The notes: generated from the sequence alone by a model not told the origin. A stretch of DNA of 64,000 bases from Bacteroidales bacterium (GCA_023229245.1 JALNZU010000011.1:1-64000); one strand, 5' to 3'; shown: positions 45,610 through 55,519, numbered from the stretch's first letter. Numbers and translations: made by a program.

Positions 45610-46809
45610 ATGTTACTTTTATGTAAAATTTTATTCTGGATATTTCTTTTCATAGTGTTCTATGCCTATATAGGTTATGGGATGCTGCTGTATTTGATGG
45701 TACGTATTAAGCGTGTGATCCGTAAGAAAAAACCGGTTCATCAGGATGGGTATGAACCCCCCGTCACACTTTTTGTTGCAGCCTATAACGAGAAAGACTA
45801 TGCTGATGCAAAAGTAGCTAACTCATTTTCTTTGGATTATCCGGCAGAGAAAGTCAAGCAGGTATGGGTTACAGACGGCTCTGATGATGGCACTCCTGAA
45901 CTATTGCAGAAATATTCGACACAAGGAGTACAAGTGTATCATAAACCTGAGAGAGGCGGTAAGATAGGTGCAATGAACAGGGGTATTCAATTTGTGAACA
46001 CACCTATAGTCATATTCTCCGACGGCAATACCATGCTTGGCAATGAAAGCATCAGGCGAATCGTCAATTTATTTGCCGATCCTAAGGTTGGCTGTGTGGC
46101 AGGCGAGAAAAGGATATACCGAAAAGAAAAAGATGCCGCTGCCGCTACAGAAGGGGTATATTGGAAATACGAGTCGCTGCTCAAAAAGTGGGATGCCGAG
46201 CTGTATTCAGTGGTAGGAGCTGCCGGCGAGCTATTTGCCATACGTACCGAGCTATTCGAAGAAGTAGAAAAAGATACACTGTTGGATGACTTCATCATCT
46301 CGTTGCGCGTAGCCATGAAAGGTTACACCATTCAATACGATCCGGAAGCCTATGCCATAGAAACTGCCTCAGCCAATGTGAAGGAAGAACTGAAACGAAA
46401 AGTAAGAATAGCTGCAGGCGGTATCCAAAGCATCATTCGGCTGGCTCCTTTATTAAATATTTTCAAATACGGTCTTTTGAGCTTTCAATATATCTCACAT
46501 AGAGTACTACGCTGGACATTAGCTCCTCTATCACTGATACTGATATTCCTGATCAATCTTTTTCTGTTTCTCAATGCCGGTATCACCAACTTCTCAGATA
46601 TGTATGTCTGGCTCTTCTACGGACAGCTTGCCTTTTACATTCTTGCCGCCATAGGATGGTACTTTGAGAATAAAGCCGTTCGCATCAAAGCCTTATTTAT
46701 CCCTTACTACTTCACTGTGATGAACTTAGCCGTGATGATGGGGATAAAACGGTACTTCAAAGGCAGCCAGTCGGTAAACTGGGAAAGAGCCAAACGGGCT
46801 ACCAAATAA
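45610..46809 (+). CDS. Membrane glycosyltransferase family 2
   Basis: This 399-residue protein has an N-terminal helix, a GT2 domain (VTLFVAAYNEKDY, VWVTDGSDDGTPELL, VIFSDGNTML, LLDDFIISLRVAMKGY) and three or four C-terminal helices. Where hyaluronan-synthase-like enzymes have QxxRW it has ELKRKVRIAAGG, the variant found in many envelope GT2 proteins. It may transfer a single sugar rather than polymerise. It lies 15 bases before the secreted beta-helix gene. Confidence 0.88.
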   Translation: MLLLCKILFWIFLFIVFYAYIGYGMLLYLMVRIKRVIRKKKPVHQDGYEPPVTLFVAAYNEKDYADAKVANSFSLDYPAEKVKQVWVTDGSDDGTPELLQKYSTQGVQVYHKPERGGKIGAMNRGIQFVNTPIVIFSDGNTMLGNESIRRIVNLFADPKVGCVAGEKRIYRKEKDAAAATEGVYWKYESLLKKWDAELYSVVGAAGELFAIRTELFEEVEKDTLLDDFIISLRVAMKGYTIQYDPEAYAIETASANVKEELKRKVRIAAGGIQSIIRLAPLLNIFKYGLLSFQYISHRVLRWTLAPLSLILIFLINLFLFLNAGITNFSDMYVWLFYGQLAFYILAAIGWYFENKAVRIKALFIPYYFTVMNLAVMMGIKRYFKGSQSVNWERAKRATK

Positions 46810-46824
46810 AACAATTACATATCC

Positions 46825-48465
46825 ATGAAAGTATTCAGCTGGTTACTTGGTATTTTATGCACTATGACAGGAATACAAGCTACTGCTCAATCATGTTCGA
46901 TCAGTATTCCCACAACACAAAATACTATAGATGGGAGCCAGTTTTTGCCAGGAGATACTATTTGCTTAGAACCCGGGCTACGTTCCTATCTTCTGATTAC
47001 TAACTGTACTGGCACCGCTTCACAACCAATAGTTTTCATCAACAAAACGGGCATAGTGCGTATAGATACCGATCATTATTACGGGATCAAGCTTGCCCGA
47101 TCCAGCCACGTTAAGATCATCGGCAATATCGGTCATAGCTCTGAGTACGGGATAGTGATCCAAAGAGTTGGTAATGGAGCAGGGATCAGTCTGGATGAGC
47201 TGAGTACGGATATTGAATTGGCTTATTTGGAAATATCGAATACCGCCATAGGAGGAATTTATGCCAAGACTGATCCCGACTGCAGCTTCACGGCCACACG
47301 TGATTCGTTTACGATGTATAATCTGCATATTCATCATTGCTATCTGCACGATATAGCAGATGAAGGTATGTATATAGGAAGTACTAAATATACCGGTCAG
47401 TATCTGCCTGATTGTGATACTACTGTATTCCCTCATTATATCTATGGTGTTGAAGTTCACGATAATATCATCGAACGCACTGGCTGGGACGGTATACAGG
47501 TGAGTTCCAGCCCATTGGATTGCAGGATTTACAATAATATAATACGCGAAGATTCCTATGCCGAAGTTCCCGATCAAATGTCGGGTATACTCATTGGAGG
47601 TGGCTCCGTATGCGACTGCTACAATAATATCATAGCTGATGGAAAAGGCGACGGGATTGATATATTCGGGCATCAGAAAATGAAGATATACAACAACCTC
47701 ATACTCAGATCCGGCAGAACCTTTCAACCTGGAAATGAAACGGCATACAAACATGGGATATTCGTTGGTAACTCCCCAGGAGGTGAATCATCTACGCTGC
47801 ATATCATGCATAATACGATCATCAGCCCAAAAAGTGAGGGAATCAAGTTTTTTAATACGAATAGCTCCGGTAATCTGATTTTCAATAATATAGTAACTAA
47901 TCCTGGATCCTATCAAACCATAGGCAAACAGGCATATTTTAATCCAGCACTGCCAGACAGCTATTTTTCGGTACGGAACAATATGTTTTCTGAATATCCG
48001 CAATCCATAAAATTTGTGGACTATCAATCCGATGACTTCGATCTTCAAGCTTCTTCAACTGCGGTCAATACCGGCTTTGATGCCGGACTTAATGCAGTTA
48101 GCTTCGACCTGTTGGACAGACCCCGCCCACATAATCAAGGCTATGACATTGGTGCTTTCGAATGCCAAGACCCACATGCAATGATCCAGTTGCCAGACGC
48201 AACGGCAAGCAATATTACTGTAGAACCAAATCCGGTGACAGATAAATTGTATGTTACCATAGCTAATAAGGTTGAACATATCATTCAGTATCAGATCATA
48301 ACCGTACACGGGTACCCAATCAGCCGCCCAAGTTCACTCAACGTTCCTGCTCATCAAAAAGAACGCCTGCAAATTGATGTATCAGAGCTGACAGCCGGTA
48401 TCTATTTTTTAAGAATATTTAGTCAGGCTAAAGTTACCAACCTGGTTTTTGTAAAAAGTAATTGA
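46825..48465 (+). CDS. T9SS-secreted right-handed beta-helix protein
   Basis: The protein has 546 residues. A signal peptide ends at AQ (about residue 22). The central part shows parallel beta-helix repeats with many Asn and Ile ladders (IYNNIIRED, CYNNIIADG, IYNNLILRSG). The last ~80 residues (VEPNPVTDKLYVTI ... GIYFLRI) are a type A T9SS C-terminal sorting domain, so it should cross the outer membrane and stay on or leave the surface. Beta-helices of this kind include polysaccharide lyases and C5-epimerases, but I cannot name catalytic residues. Placement in the operon suggests it acts on the exported polymer. Confidence 0.85.
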   Translation: MKVFSWLLGILCTMTGIQATAQSCSISIPTTQNTIDGSQFLPGDTICLEPGLRSYLLITNCTGTASQPIVFINKTGIVRIDTDHYYGIKLARSSHVKIIGNIGHSSEYGIVIQRVGNGAGISLDELSTDIELAYLEISNTAIGGIYAKTDPDCSFTATRDSFTMYNLHIHHCYLHDIADEGMYIGSTKYTGQYLPDCDTTVFPHYIYGVEVHDNIIERTGWDGIQVSSSPLDCRIYNNIIREDSYAEVPDQMSGILIGGGSVCDCYNNIIADGKGDGIDIFGHQKMKIYNNLILRSGRTFQPGNETAYKHGIFVGNSPGGESSTLHIMHNTIISPKSEGIKFFNTNSSGNLIFNNIVTNPGSYQTIGKQAYFNPALPDSYFSVRNNMFSEYPQSIKFVDYQSDDFDLQASSTAVNTGFDAGLNAVSFDLLDRPRPHNQGYDIGAFECQDPHAMIQLPDATASNITVEPNPVTDKLYVTIANKVEHIIQYQIITVHGYPISRPSSLNVPAHQKERLQIDVSELTAGIYFLRIFSQAKVTNLVFVKSN

Positions 48466-48470
48466 TCAGT

Positions 48471-49310
48471 ATGTCAAGCATTAAGGTCAGAATAAAACAG
48501 CTTATACCGGTAACTATTGGATATCATCTCAGAAACCTATTTCTGTTTTTCAAAGGTATAGCCTACAGAGGCGATGGCTATTTCTGTACTTTGTGTGGGC
48601 ATAGCTATCGTAAATTCTTTGACGGTGGCTTTGATCTGCCTGTCATCAAAAAGCTAAATATCATTGGAGCCGGAAGGCGTGAAGCTGTCATCTGTCCGGG
48701 ATGCGCCTCAACCGATAGAGACCGGCTGTTACATCAGCTGTTACGCCAAGAACACTTTCAACCATACCTGACAGAAAAGATACTACATATTGCACCAGAA
48801 CCTGCATTATATCAATGGCTTATAAAGGCTGTCAAGGAAAAGAGCAAGTATATACAAGGAGTGAAATACCATGAAGGATTTTATTACAGGAAACATATAC
48901 AAATCATGGATTTGCTGAAGCTCCCTTTCAATGAAAACACGTTTAAATTAGTGATATGCAATCATGTGTTGGAACATGTGGAAAGCTACCAACAAGCCCT
49001 TGCAGAGATTTTACGAGTGCTAACACCAGGCGGAAAAGCAATACTACAAGTGCCTTGGTCAACCGTTTTAGAGCAAACTATTGAAGATACCAACCTGAAA
49101 ACCAATAAGGAAAGAGAAGATGCTTTTGGACAGTTTGATCATGTGCGCCTGTTTGGAAAAGACTATCCACACTTAGTCGAGAAAGCTGGTTTTAAGTTAG
49201 AAATTCTATGGCCGGAGCAATTAGGATTGACCAAAGAATTGATCCATACTATGCGGATCAATCCAAATGAATGTATTTTTGTGGGAACCAAAAGTGTATC
49301 CCATACATGA
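48471..49310 (+). CDS. SAM-dependent methyltransferase with Cys pairs
   Basis: Starting at the ATG at 48471 (279 residues; a TTG three codons earlier overlaps the preceding stop), the protein has an N-terminal zinc-ribbon-like part with CTLCG and CPGC, and a class I methyltransferase part. In the latter EKILHIAPEP takes the place of motif I; then FKLVICNHVLEHVESYQQAL and RVLTPGGKAILQVPW follow. It probably methylates a sugar or lipid-linked intermediate. Its stop overlaps the start of the histidine kinase gene by four bases (ATGA). Confidence 0.8.
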   Translation: MSSIKVRIKQLIPVTIGYHLRNLFLFFKGIAYRGDGYFCTLCGHSYRKFFDGGFDLPVIKKLNIIGAGRREAVICPGCASTDRDRLLHQLLRQEHFQPYLTEKILHIAPEPALYQWLIKAVKEKSKYIQGVKYHEGFYYRKHIQIMDLLKLPFNENTFKLVICNHVLEHVESYQQALAEILRVLTPGGKAILQVPWSTVLEQTIEDTNLKTNKEREDAFGQFDHVRLFGKDYPHLVEKAGFKLEILWPEQLGLTKELIHTMRINPNECIFVGTKSVSHT

Positions 49311-51697
49311 AACTAAAGGTTTCAAATATATATCTGATTGCTCTGCTGCAACTTTTTACAGCTATACCCTTCAGTTCATCTGCTCATCCATCTGACGAGG
49401 TCTGGAAATATAATCCCTATGGTGGACTCTCGCCTATTGATAAAACAGATATACAAGGCTTAACAGATTTTTTAAACTTTATACCTCACGACAGCAGCTA
49501 CTTAGATCAGGATAACCTCTATCAGGTGGCTGAGTTATACATGCTTGCCGGACAATACGAAATAGCAGAAGAATTACTGAAAGATCTTATTTACCGCACA
49601 AACGACCAGCACGATCTTTACTTCAACATACTGCTAAACATAGCTTTATGCAATGAATTGAATAATGCTGACCTTGCCATACAGTTTTGGAAGTCGCAAC
49701 TGATAGCCTGGGAAGAAAGCAATGATCATGATCATTTTTTAATAGCAGCGTATCATCTTATTCGATTGTATAACGATACCCAATCACCCGTTAATGCGGA
49801 CTTATACCTGAATCTCATTACACCGGAAAAGGTAGAAGTTTTAGCCTGGCCTGTCCAGGTACTGTTTGTCACCGAAATGCTTCGTACTGCTATTGAACTT
49901 GAAGACGAGCAAAAAACACTTTCCTACAGTAAACAGCTTCCAGCCCAACTATCTGCTGAACAGCTTAGTTTATCCCACTGGGGCAGATTGTTTCAGATAA
50001 TACTTACTCATACAACCCTCTTTCCGAAAGCAGATTTTCTTCTGATGGATTCAATCTTTAAGCAGTCGTATCACCCATTGGAAATCATAGGATCAGCTCA
50101 TTTTTTTGATGCGCTTGAATCAAATGCTCCTGCCCTATTCTTCGCTCTTAAAAGTTTAGAAGCTGATGCATGGAATCAACTCATACAATTCCATGCTCAG
50201 GCTGATGAAGCACTGCAAGTCCTTAGTCAGTATGAGAAAGAACAAAATGAACTACATACTGCTCAACAACAACAGTACGACCTGCTTTCAACTTTGTTTT
50301 CCGGTCTGATACTGCTGTTGGCTTTAGGCTTATTAGTTTTGTTGTATACTAAACATCGTAAGAAAATATCCCGGATAAATATCGAGCTCTATACTCATGA
50401 ACAGGCATTGAAGGAGTCAAAGCCTGTTCAGGCAATAAAAGCTGAAATGGTGGACGAGCGTATTAAAAGCAGGATATCGGCCCTTCAAATGGAGCTTCAG
50501 CAACGCGACGAGATGGATAAAGAGCTTAAAGCCGCTTTGGAAAAAGCCGAGAAAGCCAATTATCTGAAGAATGCGTTTTTATCCAATATGAGTCATGAAA
50601 TCAGAACTCCTTTAAATGGAATTTTAGGCTTCTCTACTTTGTTGGAGAATGAGTTAGCCTTATTGGAAAACAAGGATCTGTTTGAATATGCCAATATGAT
50701 CATGCAAAGTGGTGAACGTTTGCTGCACTTGCTCAATAATATTATTGACATCAGCAGCTTAGAAGCAAATCATAATGAGACACAGCTGCAAAAAGCTGAT
50801 CTTCAGGCCATCCTCAATGAGCTGATTCCCGAATATCAAGTCAGGGCTAAAGAAAAGGATATTCGCATAGTAACGGATTTGTCAACAGCTCATGCATTGA
50901 TCGATGAATCCAGCTTCAAGCGTATGTTAGTCGAACTGCTGGATAATGCATTGAAATATACAGATAAAGGCTATATCAAAATCATGCTCACCAAAGATAA
51001 GTCTGAGGCACTTATCAGTATTAAAGATACCGGCATTGGCATAGATCAGGCTTATATGCCTTATTTGTTTGATCCTTTCCGACAAGAGAGCCTCGGGTAC
51101 TCCCGTCAATATCAAGGGGCTGGACTTGGATTACCGCTTGCCAAAAGGATGATAGAAAATATGGAAGGCAGAATTGATATTTTTTCAGAGAAGGCCAAAG
51201 GTACCGAAGTAAAGATATGGCTTAAAGGATTGGAAGCTGAACCCAAGCAGGTGAGTGCGTCTCAAGAAGTTAAACAATCACCGGCAAGCGAAAATATATT
51301 GAATGGCAAATACATACTGATTATTGAAGATGATGCAGCCAGTTCGAAGATGTTGGATAAGATGTTGGGTAGGCATGCCGACGTGATTTTAGCTTCCAAT
51401 GGTGATCAGGCAGTAGATGAGATCAGTAAATCGGTTGAGCAGAATAAACTATTCGACCTCATACTGTTCGATATCAACTTGCCCGCACCCTGGGATGGGA
51501 TCAAGTTGTTGCACTATGTAAAGTCAAATTTCAAAGCCTATCAATATGTGCCTGCTGTTGCTCAGACAGCTTATGCAATGATAGGTGATGAAGAAGAGTT
51601 TCTCAATGCCGGCTTCACATCGTATATCTCAAAACCTATACAACAAAAAGAACTATTTAATGTGCTACGCTCCATTTTTCTGGAAAAGCCAATTTAA
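49307..51697 (+). CDS. Hybrid sensor histidine kinase with periplasmic helical sensor and C-terminal receiver
   Basis: I chose the ATG at 49307 (796 residues), which starts a clear signal peptide and overlaps the previous stop (ATGA). Periplasmic residues 25-~320 are helical and TPR-like. One membrane helix lies near 325-348, followed by a coiled coil. HisKA has the phosphorylated His430 in MSHEIRTPLNG. The ATPase domain has VELLDNALKYT, DTGIGI and GAGLGLPLAKRM. The receiver has its phosphoacceptor Asp722 in LILFDINLP. No DNA-binding output exists. A receiver-only gene follows. Coupling to the polysaccharide operon suggests it senses the polymer or cell surface and controls it. Confidence 0.92.
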   Translation: MKLKVSNIYLIALLQLFTAIPFSSSAHPSDEVWKYNPYGGLSPIDKTDIQGLTDFLNFIPHDSSYLDQDNLYQVAELYMLAGQYEIAEELLKDLIYRTNDQHDLYFNILLNIALCNELNNADLAIQFWKSQLIAWEESNDHDHFLIAAYHLIRLYNDTQSPVNADLYLNLITPEKVEVLAWPVQVLFVTEMLRTAIELEDEQKTLSYSKQLPAQLSAEQLSLSHWGRLFQIILTHTTLFPKADFLLMDSIFKQSYHPLEIIGSAHFFDALESNAPALFFALKSLEADAWNQLIQFHAQADEALQVLSQYEKEQNELHTAQQQQYDLLSTLFSGLILLLALGLLVLLYTKHRKKISRINIELYTHEQALKESKPVQAIKAEMVDERIKSRISALQMELQQRDEMDKELKAALEKAEKANYLKNAFLSNMSHEIRTPLNGILGFSTLLENELALLENKDLFEYANMIMQSGERLLHLLNNIIDISSLEANHNETQLQKADLQAILNELIPEYQVRAKEKDIRIVTDLSTAHALIDESSFKRMLVELLDNALKYTDKGYIKIMLTKDKSEALISIKDTGIGIDQAYMPYLFDPFRQESLGYSRQYQGAGLGLPLAKRMIENMEGRIDIFSEKAKGTEVKIWLKGLEAEPKQVSASQEVKQSPASENILNGKYILIIEDDAASSKMLDKMLGRHADVILASNGDQAVDEISKSVEQNKLFDLILFDINLPAPWDGIKLLHYVKSNFKAYQYVPAVAQTAYAMIGDEEEFLNAGFTSYISKPIQQKELFNVLRSIFLEKPI

Positions 51698-51734
51698 ATA
51701 CCGTTAATCAATGCTAAAAAGCTATTTAGTTTTT

Positions 51735-51742
51735 TATTTTTG
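51735..51742 (+). promoter_or_regulatory. Candidate -7 element before the second receiver gene
   Basis: TATTTTTG lies 63 bases before the start codon; there is no clear -33 TTG. A weak hairpin (CTAAA/TTTAG, 51714-51729) followed by six T overlaps the site and could end the kinase transcript. Confidence 0.35.
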
Positions 51743-51804
51743 TGCATCCTTACCAGGATTATCTCGAACCTTATGTAGAGAGAACTGTTTAGTTAAAGAT
51801 AAAT

Positions 51805-52197
51805 ATGGAAGAAAACATAAAAGACCTGCATGTCCTGATAGTTGAAGATAATATACTGAATCAGAAATTTGCAGCAGCAGTTGTCAAGAAAATGGGCTAT
51901 AAAGCAGATATAGTTGCCAATGGTTTATTAGGCCTTGAGGCATATAAAACCAAAAAATACGATTTAATCCTGATGGATATACAAATGCCTGTAATGAATG
52001 GCATTGAAGCCACAAAAGCTATCCGGCGCATTGAGTTGGAGGAAGGTAAAGACGAGCATATTCCTATCATAGCTGTCACTGCTTTTGCTATGGAGCAAGA
52101 CAGAAAAAACTGTATGGAAGCCGGCATGGATGCCTTTCTGGCCAAGCCGTACAAACCCTTCGAGCTACAACAAACTATTGAAAAAATATTTACATAG
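51805..52197 (+). CDS. Stand-alone response regulator receiver domain protein
   Basis: This 130-residue protein is a single receiver of the type often found in hybrid kinases. Glu/Asp at 14-15, phosphoacceptor Asp58 in LILMDIQMPVMNG, Thr92 and Lys114 in AKPYKPFEL are all present. It has no output domain, so it could relay phosphate or act by binding a partner. It follows the hybrid kinase gene by 107 bases and is the likely partner of that kinase. Confidence 0.92.
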   Translation: MEENIKDLHVLIVEDNILNQKFAAAVVKKMGYKADIVANGLLGLEAYKTKKYDLILMDIQMPVMNGIEATKAIRRIELEEGKDEHIPIIAVTAFAMEQDRKNCMEAGMDAFLAKPYKPFELQQTIEKIFT

Positions 52198-52217
52198 TCT
52201 CTCTGCTACCCAAGCCA

Positions 52218-52949
52218 TTATTTCAGCAGGAAACTCATATCAGTACCAACTTCATATTCCGATGGTTCTTTGCCGAAATTGAATACTCTGAGGCTTCTAT
52301 GTCCTTTCAGAATCAGTTTTCCGTCCTCCATCTCAAGCAGGCTGGCTTCTCTCAGCCCGGCCACAGTTATATCCCTGTTCAACGCAAGAAACTCTTCTAT
52401 ACGTTGTTGACGGGTCTCACCGCCATGTCCTTCAGGATTGGCATCTAAATAGTGAGGGTTGATCTGGAAGGGGATCAAATTGAGGCAGTCGAAACTTGCT
52501 GGTTCAATAATAGGCATATCATTGGTGGTGCGAAGGGTGGGACAAGCCACGTTGGCACCAGCACTCCAACCTATATAAGGAGTACCCTCCGATACTTTTT
52601 GACGGATCAATGACATGATAGCTGTTTCATGCATCATGGATACTAAATGAAAGGTATTACCTCCACCTACTACTATACATTCGGCTTGTTGTATAGCTTG
52701 CTTAGGATCAGATGCCTGATGGACAGATACCAACTCGAAGCCTAATGTACGGAATACGCCCGACACCCGTTCTTCATATATATCATAGGATTTTGTCAGA
52801 CTGACAGCAGAGAGATTAACACCGGCATAGGGTATAAAAACCACTTTCCTGATTCCGTGTTTCAATAAAAAATCCTGAATAAAGCCCTGTGGCCATCCTA
52901 AATAGGCTTCACCTGCATTGGTGGAATTACTGATCAATAATAACTTCAT
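52218..52949 (-). CDS. pepE: Peptidase E (alpha-aspartyl dipeptidase, family S51)
   Basis: This 243-residue cytoplasmic enzyme cleaves dipeptides with N-terminal Asp. The glutamine-amidotransferase-like fold shows VVGGGNTFHLV and the nucleophile Ser129 in YIGWSAGAN. His166 in FQINPHYLD is at the expected catalytic His position. Length and motifs match bacterial PepE. It converges with the receiver gene and lies 11 bases after the large secreted protein gene on the same strand. Confidence 0.92.
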   Translation of the reverse strand: MKLLLISNSTNAGEAYLGWPQGFIQDFLLKHGIRKVVFIPYAGVNLSAVSLTKSYDIYEERVSGVFRTLGFELVSVHQASDPKQAIQQAECIVVGGGNTFHLVSMMHETAIMSLIRQKVSEGTPYIGWSAGANVACPTLRTTNDMPIIEPASFDCLNLIPFQINPHYLDANPEGHGGETRQQRIEEFLALNRDITVAGLREASLLEMEDGKLILKGHRSLRVFNFGKEPSEYEVGTDMSFLLK

Positions 52950-52960
52950 AATAAAAATAT

Positions 52961-55519
52961 TTATAAACGGTTTTCTTTCTTAATACTTTTTGCTGCCCGT
53001 AGATAGCTTTGTTGCAGATAGTGCAAGCGACGATCGTTTGCTGTGATCCTTATAATCTGTTCATACGAGTTGAGAGCTCCTGCATTCCAATGTGCGATAG
53101 CCAATATGATGCCTGATCGTTGCTGCAAATCCTTACTTTGTTCCCTGTTAAAATCCTGAGTGAGTAAAATCGTAAAGAGCAAAGCAATAGATTCGGCATT
53201 CATCCTATCCACAAAATATTCTATCGCATCCAAGCTAAGCTTTGCATTGTTTTGCTGATGTAAAAAATCAAACAGATCAATATGCTTCACTCCAAACCTA
53301 TCTAATTGATATGACTCAATAGATTGATCCATCGAGAGGTATAAAGGAATTGCCTGCTTGACACCTTTAGTATAAACGGTTTCGATTATATGCCTATAAT
53401 CAGCCTGATATTTAAAATAAGGCTGATAAAAAGCGTATACCTGCTGGGCTTCGTCTATATTAAGGCGGCACCCTTGATTGTTTACTCCTATTTCAATGAT
53501 CTCCTGAAGTATAGGCTCTAAATGATCCGAGTTTTTCAGATATATTTCTTTACGTAGCTTTTCCATCAACTCATCTATCCTAAATCTATTGTTCAGGCAA
53601 ATCCGGTCGATCAACCGGTTGTCTAACTCCTTCATTGCATGAGCGATATCGCTATCAGATTCTAAATGATATTGGCTACGGGTTTCCAATACCGATTCGT
53701 ATAGTTGCATGGCAGCATCTATCTCATTGGCCCAGGCTTTGAGTTGAGCTTCTTTAAGCTGTCCGACGATCAGTGTCTTAGCTTGCAAGGCGGCAGCCGA
53801 CATAGAAGCGGGATTGCTATATATCTGCTCTGTTGTACTTGCAGCATTCATTGGATACTTTACCATCAGCTGTTCGAGTTTTGAACGCAGATGTATAGCC
53901 TCAGATGAGTTTCGAAGAAAATCAATATGCTCTTGCCTGTACTCTTCGGCTCGTTGTAGATGTTGAAGCGCATCCGCATAGCTCTCTGTTCGTATAAGGT
54001 CTTCTACTGTTCGTATCTGCTCAGTAAAAATGGCTCTATGGGCTGCAAACAAGCTTTGGTTGATCTTCTCATTATGCCTGATATTAAAAAAATTAGCTGC
54101 TGCTGTCAGCGCATCTTCTAATACACTGATTGCCTGAGGATACATCTTTTGGTCAATGAGTTCATTAGCTTTTTTCAAATAGTTTTCAATGAGATTTTCC
54201 GACTGATCTGGCAATTGAGCTATATGTTGCTCGTTGAGTTTCTCTTTTACAAACGCATTCGATTTGTCTCTGTATGTATTTGCCAATTGATTATTTCCTA
54301 CTTCTACGGCTTTGGCTGCAATCTGCAGGTGAGACTGTAATATACCCAATTTGGCTGCATCTATCCTTTCGTTTAGGGTTGTACTATCGTTCACAAAATC
54401 ATAATGGCGGTTCATCAGCCGTGCATCCTCATAAAAACGTAGTGCTGTTGCTAAGTCTTGCTTTTCATAATAGGTGTCGGCAAAGTGTACTAAGCCTCCC
54501 AAAAGCAGTGCTGCCGCCATCTGAGGATCAGATTTAGGGCTTAGTTTTTCAAGGATATAGGCAAATATCTCATCGGATTGTATGCGCAACACCTGTGTGA
54601 GGAAGTCATGGTTACGAAAATCTTGCCGGATAATCTGCTGCTGCTCATGCTGTATGGTTTCAATATAGTGATGTACTAAATCGGTAGTGAGTTGAGCATC
54701 GGCATATCTACGTCCAAGCGAAGCAATCAAAAGGGTTTCATAACGGGTCGCTAAGCGTTCAGCAGCTTTCAGCTTAGTCTCTAAACTATTTGATGGCTCA
54801 GAAAATTGCATCCCGCGTATAGAGTTTAAAATCCGATTTCCTAACTTTAAGCCTTTACGAAGCTTGTCCCAAAACACAAATAGCGTTTTTGTATCATTCG
54901 CTATCTTCTCTTCCTGCTTTTCGGCCATAAGAAAAAGCGTATCCAAATAATTCGCAGCAGCCCAATAAGTATTGATGAAATGCAGATGAGCCTCAAACTG
55001 TTCGCGTGCCTTAGCAGTAAAACCACTGAAGTCAAATTCAAGTCTGGCTTCTTTTACCGGAAAAGCTCTAGTATTCACTGTTCCCAAAAAATAGTCATCA
55101 GTCAGGCTGTCGGCTTGGGCTTCAAACTTGCGTTCTTCAGTAGTACCAAACATCGAATGAAGATAGATACGACCTTTGAAAAAATCGGGCTGCAAGACCC
55201 CAGCCATATCAAAGTTTCTATAAGTTGTGTTTCCAGTGATCGTCTGGTTGTGAATATTCAGATGTATCTCTGCCAATGAGGATTCGGACTGTTTCAATAA
55301 AGTCTTGAACTGAATAGTGTTACGCAAACTTGCCACCAGATCACCATCACCTGAGACAGGGCTTAAGCTGTGTAGTATGAACTGAGTAGGTGTGGAACCG
55401 TTATTTGCAGAAACCTGCATCTCAATAGGTATAGTCACCGTTTGCCATTCCTGAGAAAAGGTATTGGAAATAAAAAAACTAAGAAATATACTGATCAGCA
55501 AATGATTAACACCCCGCAT
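52961..55519 (-). CDS. Large exported helical protein of unknown function
   Basis: The frame opens at 55672 (TTG), but the ATG at 55519 starts a good signal peptide (MRGVNHLLISIFLSFFISNTFSQ) and is my choice, giving 852 residues. A TATTTTTG -7-like site (minus strand, 55539-55546) just upstream supports it. Mature residues to about 190 are beta-rich (for example LAEIHLNIHNQTITGNTTY and ARLEFDFSGF); the rest is almost wholly helical with TPR-like spacing (ALRFYEDARLMNRHYDFV, AISVLEDALTAAANFF). No catalytic motif is seen. It may be a periplasmic or outer-membrane scaffold. It probably shares a transcript with pepE. Confidence 0.75.
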   Translation of the reverse strand: MRGVNHLLISIFLSFFISNTFSQEWQTVTIPIEMQVSANNGSTPTQFILHSLSPVSGDGDLVASLRNTIQFKTLLKQSESSLAEIHLNIHNQTITGNTTYRNFDMAGVLQPDFFKGRIYLHSMFGTTEERKFEAQADSLTDDYFLGTVNTRAFPVKEARLEFDFSGFTAKAREQFEAHLHFINTYWAAANYLDTLFLMAEKQEEKIANDTKTLFVFWDKLRKGLKLGNRILNSIRGMQFSEPSNSLETKLKAAERLATRYETLLIASLGRRYADAQLTTDLVHHYIETIQHEQQQIIRQDFRNHDFLTQVLRIQSDEIFAYILEKLSPKSDPQMAAALLLGGLVHFADTYYEKQDLATALRFYEDARLMNRHYDFVNDSTTLNERIDAAKLGILQSHLQIAAKAVEVGNNQLANTYRDKSNAFVKEKLNEQHIAQLPDQSENLIENYLKKANELIDQKMYPQAISVLEDALTAAANFFNIRHNEKINQSLFAAHRAIFTEQIRTVEDLIRTESYADALQHLQRAEEYRQEHIDFLRNSSEAIHLRSKLEQLMVKYPMNAASTTEQIYSNPASMSAAALQAKTLIVGQLKEAQLKAWANEIDAAMQLYESVLETRSQYHLESDSDIAHAMKELDNRLIDRICLNNRFRIDELMEKLRKEIYLKNSDHLEPILQEIIEIGVNNQGCRLNIDEAQQVYAFYQPYFKYQADYRHIIETVYTKGVKQAIPLYLSMDQSIESYQLDRFGVKHIDLFDFLHQQNNAKLSLDAIEYFVDRMNAESIALLFTILLTQDFNREQSKDLQQRSGIILAIAHWNAGALNSYEQIIRITANDRRLHYLQQSYLRAAKSIKKENRL

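Noticed and set aside
47020..47754. A 244-residue minus-strand frame
   Set aside because: It is antisense to the beta-helix gene, whose signal peptide and T9SS domain leave no doubt; the repeats of that gene create long open antisense frames.
28987..52197. Phage or integrative element origin of the polysaccharide locus
   Set aside because: No integrase, transposase, tRNA attachment site or direct-repeat boundary was found around it.
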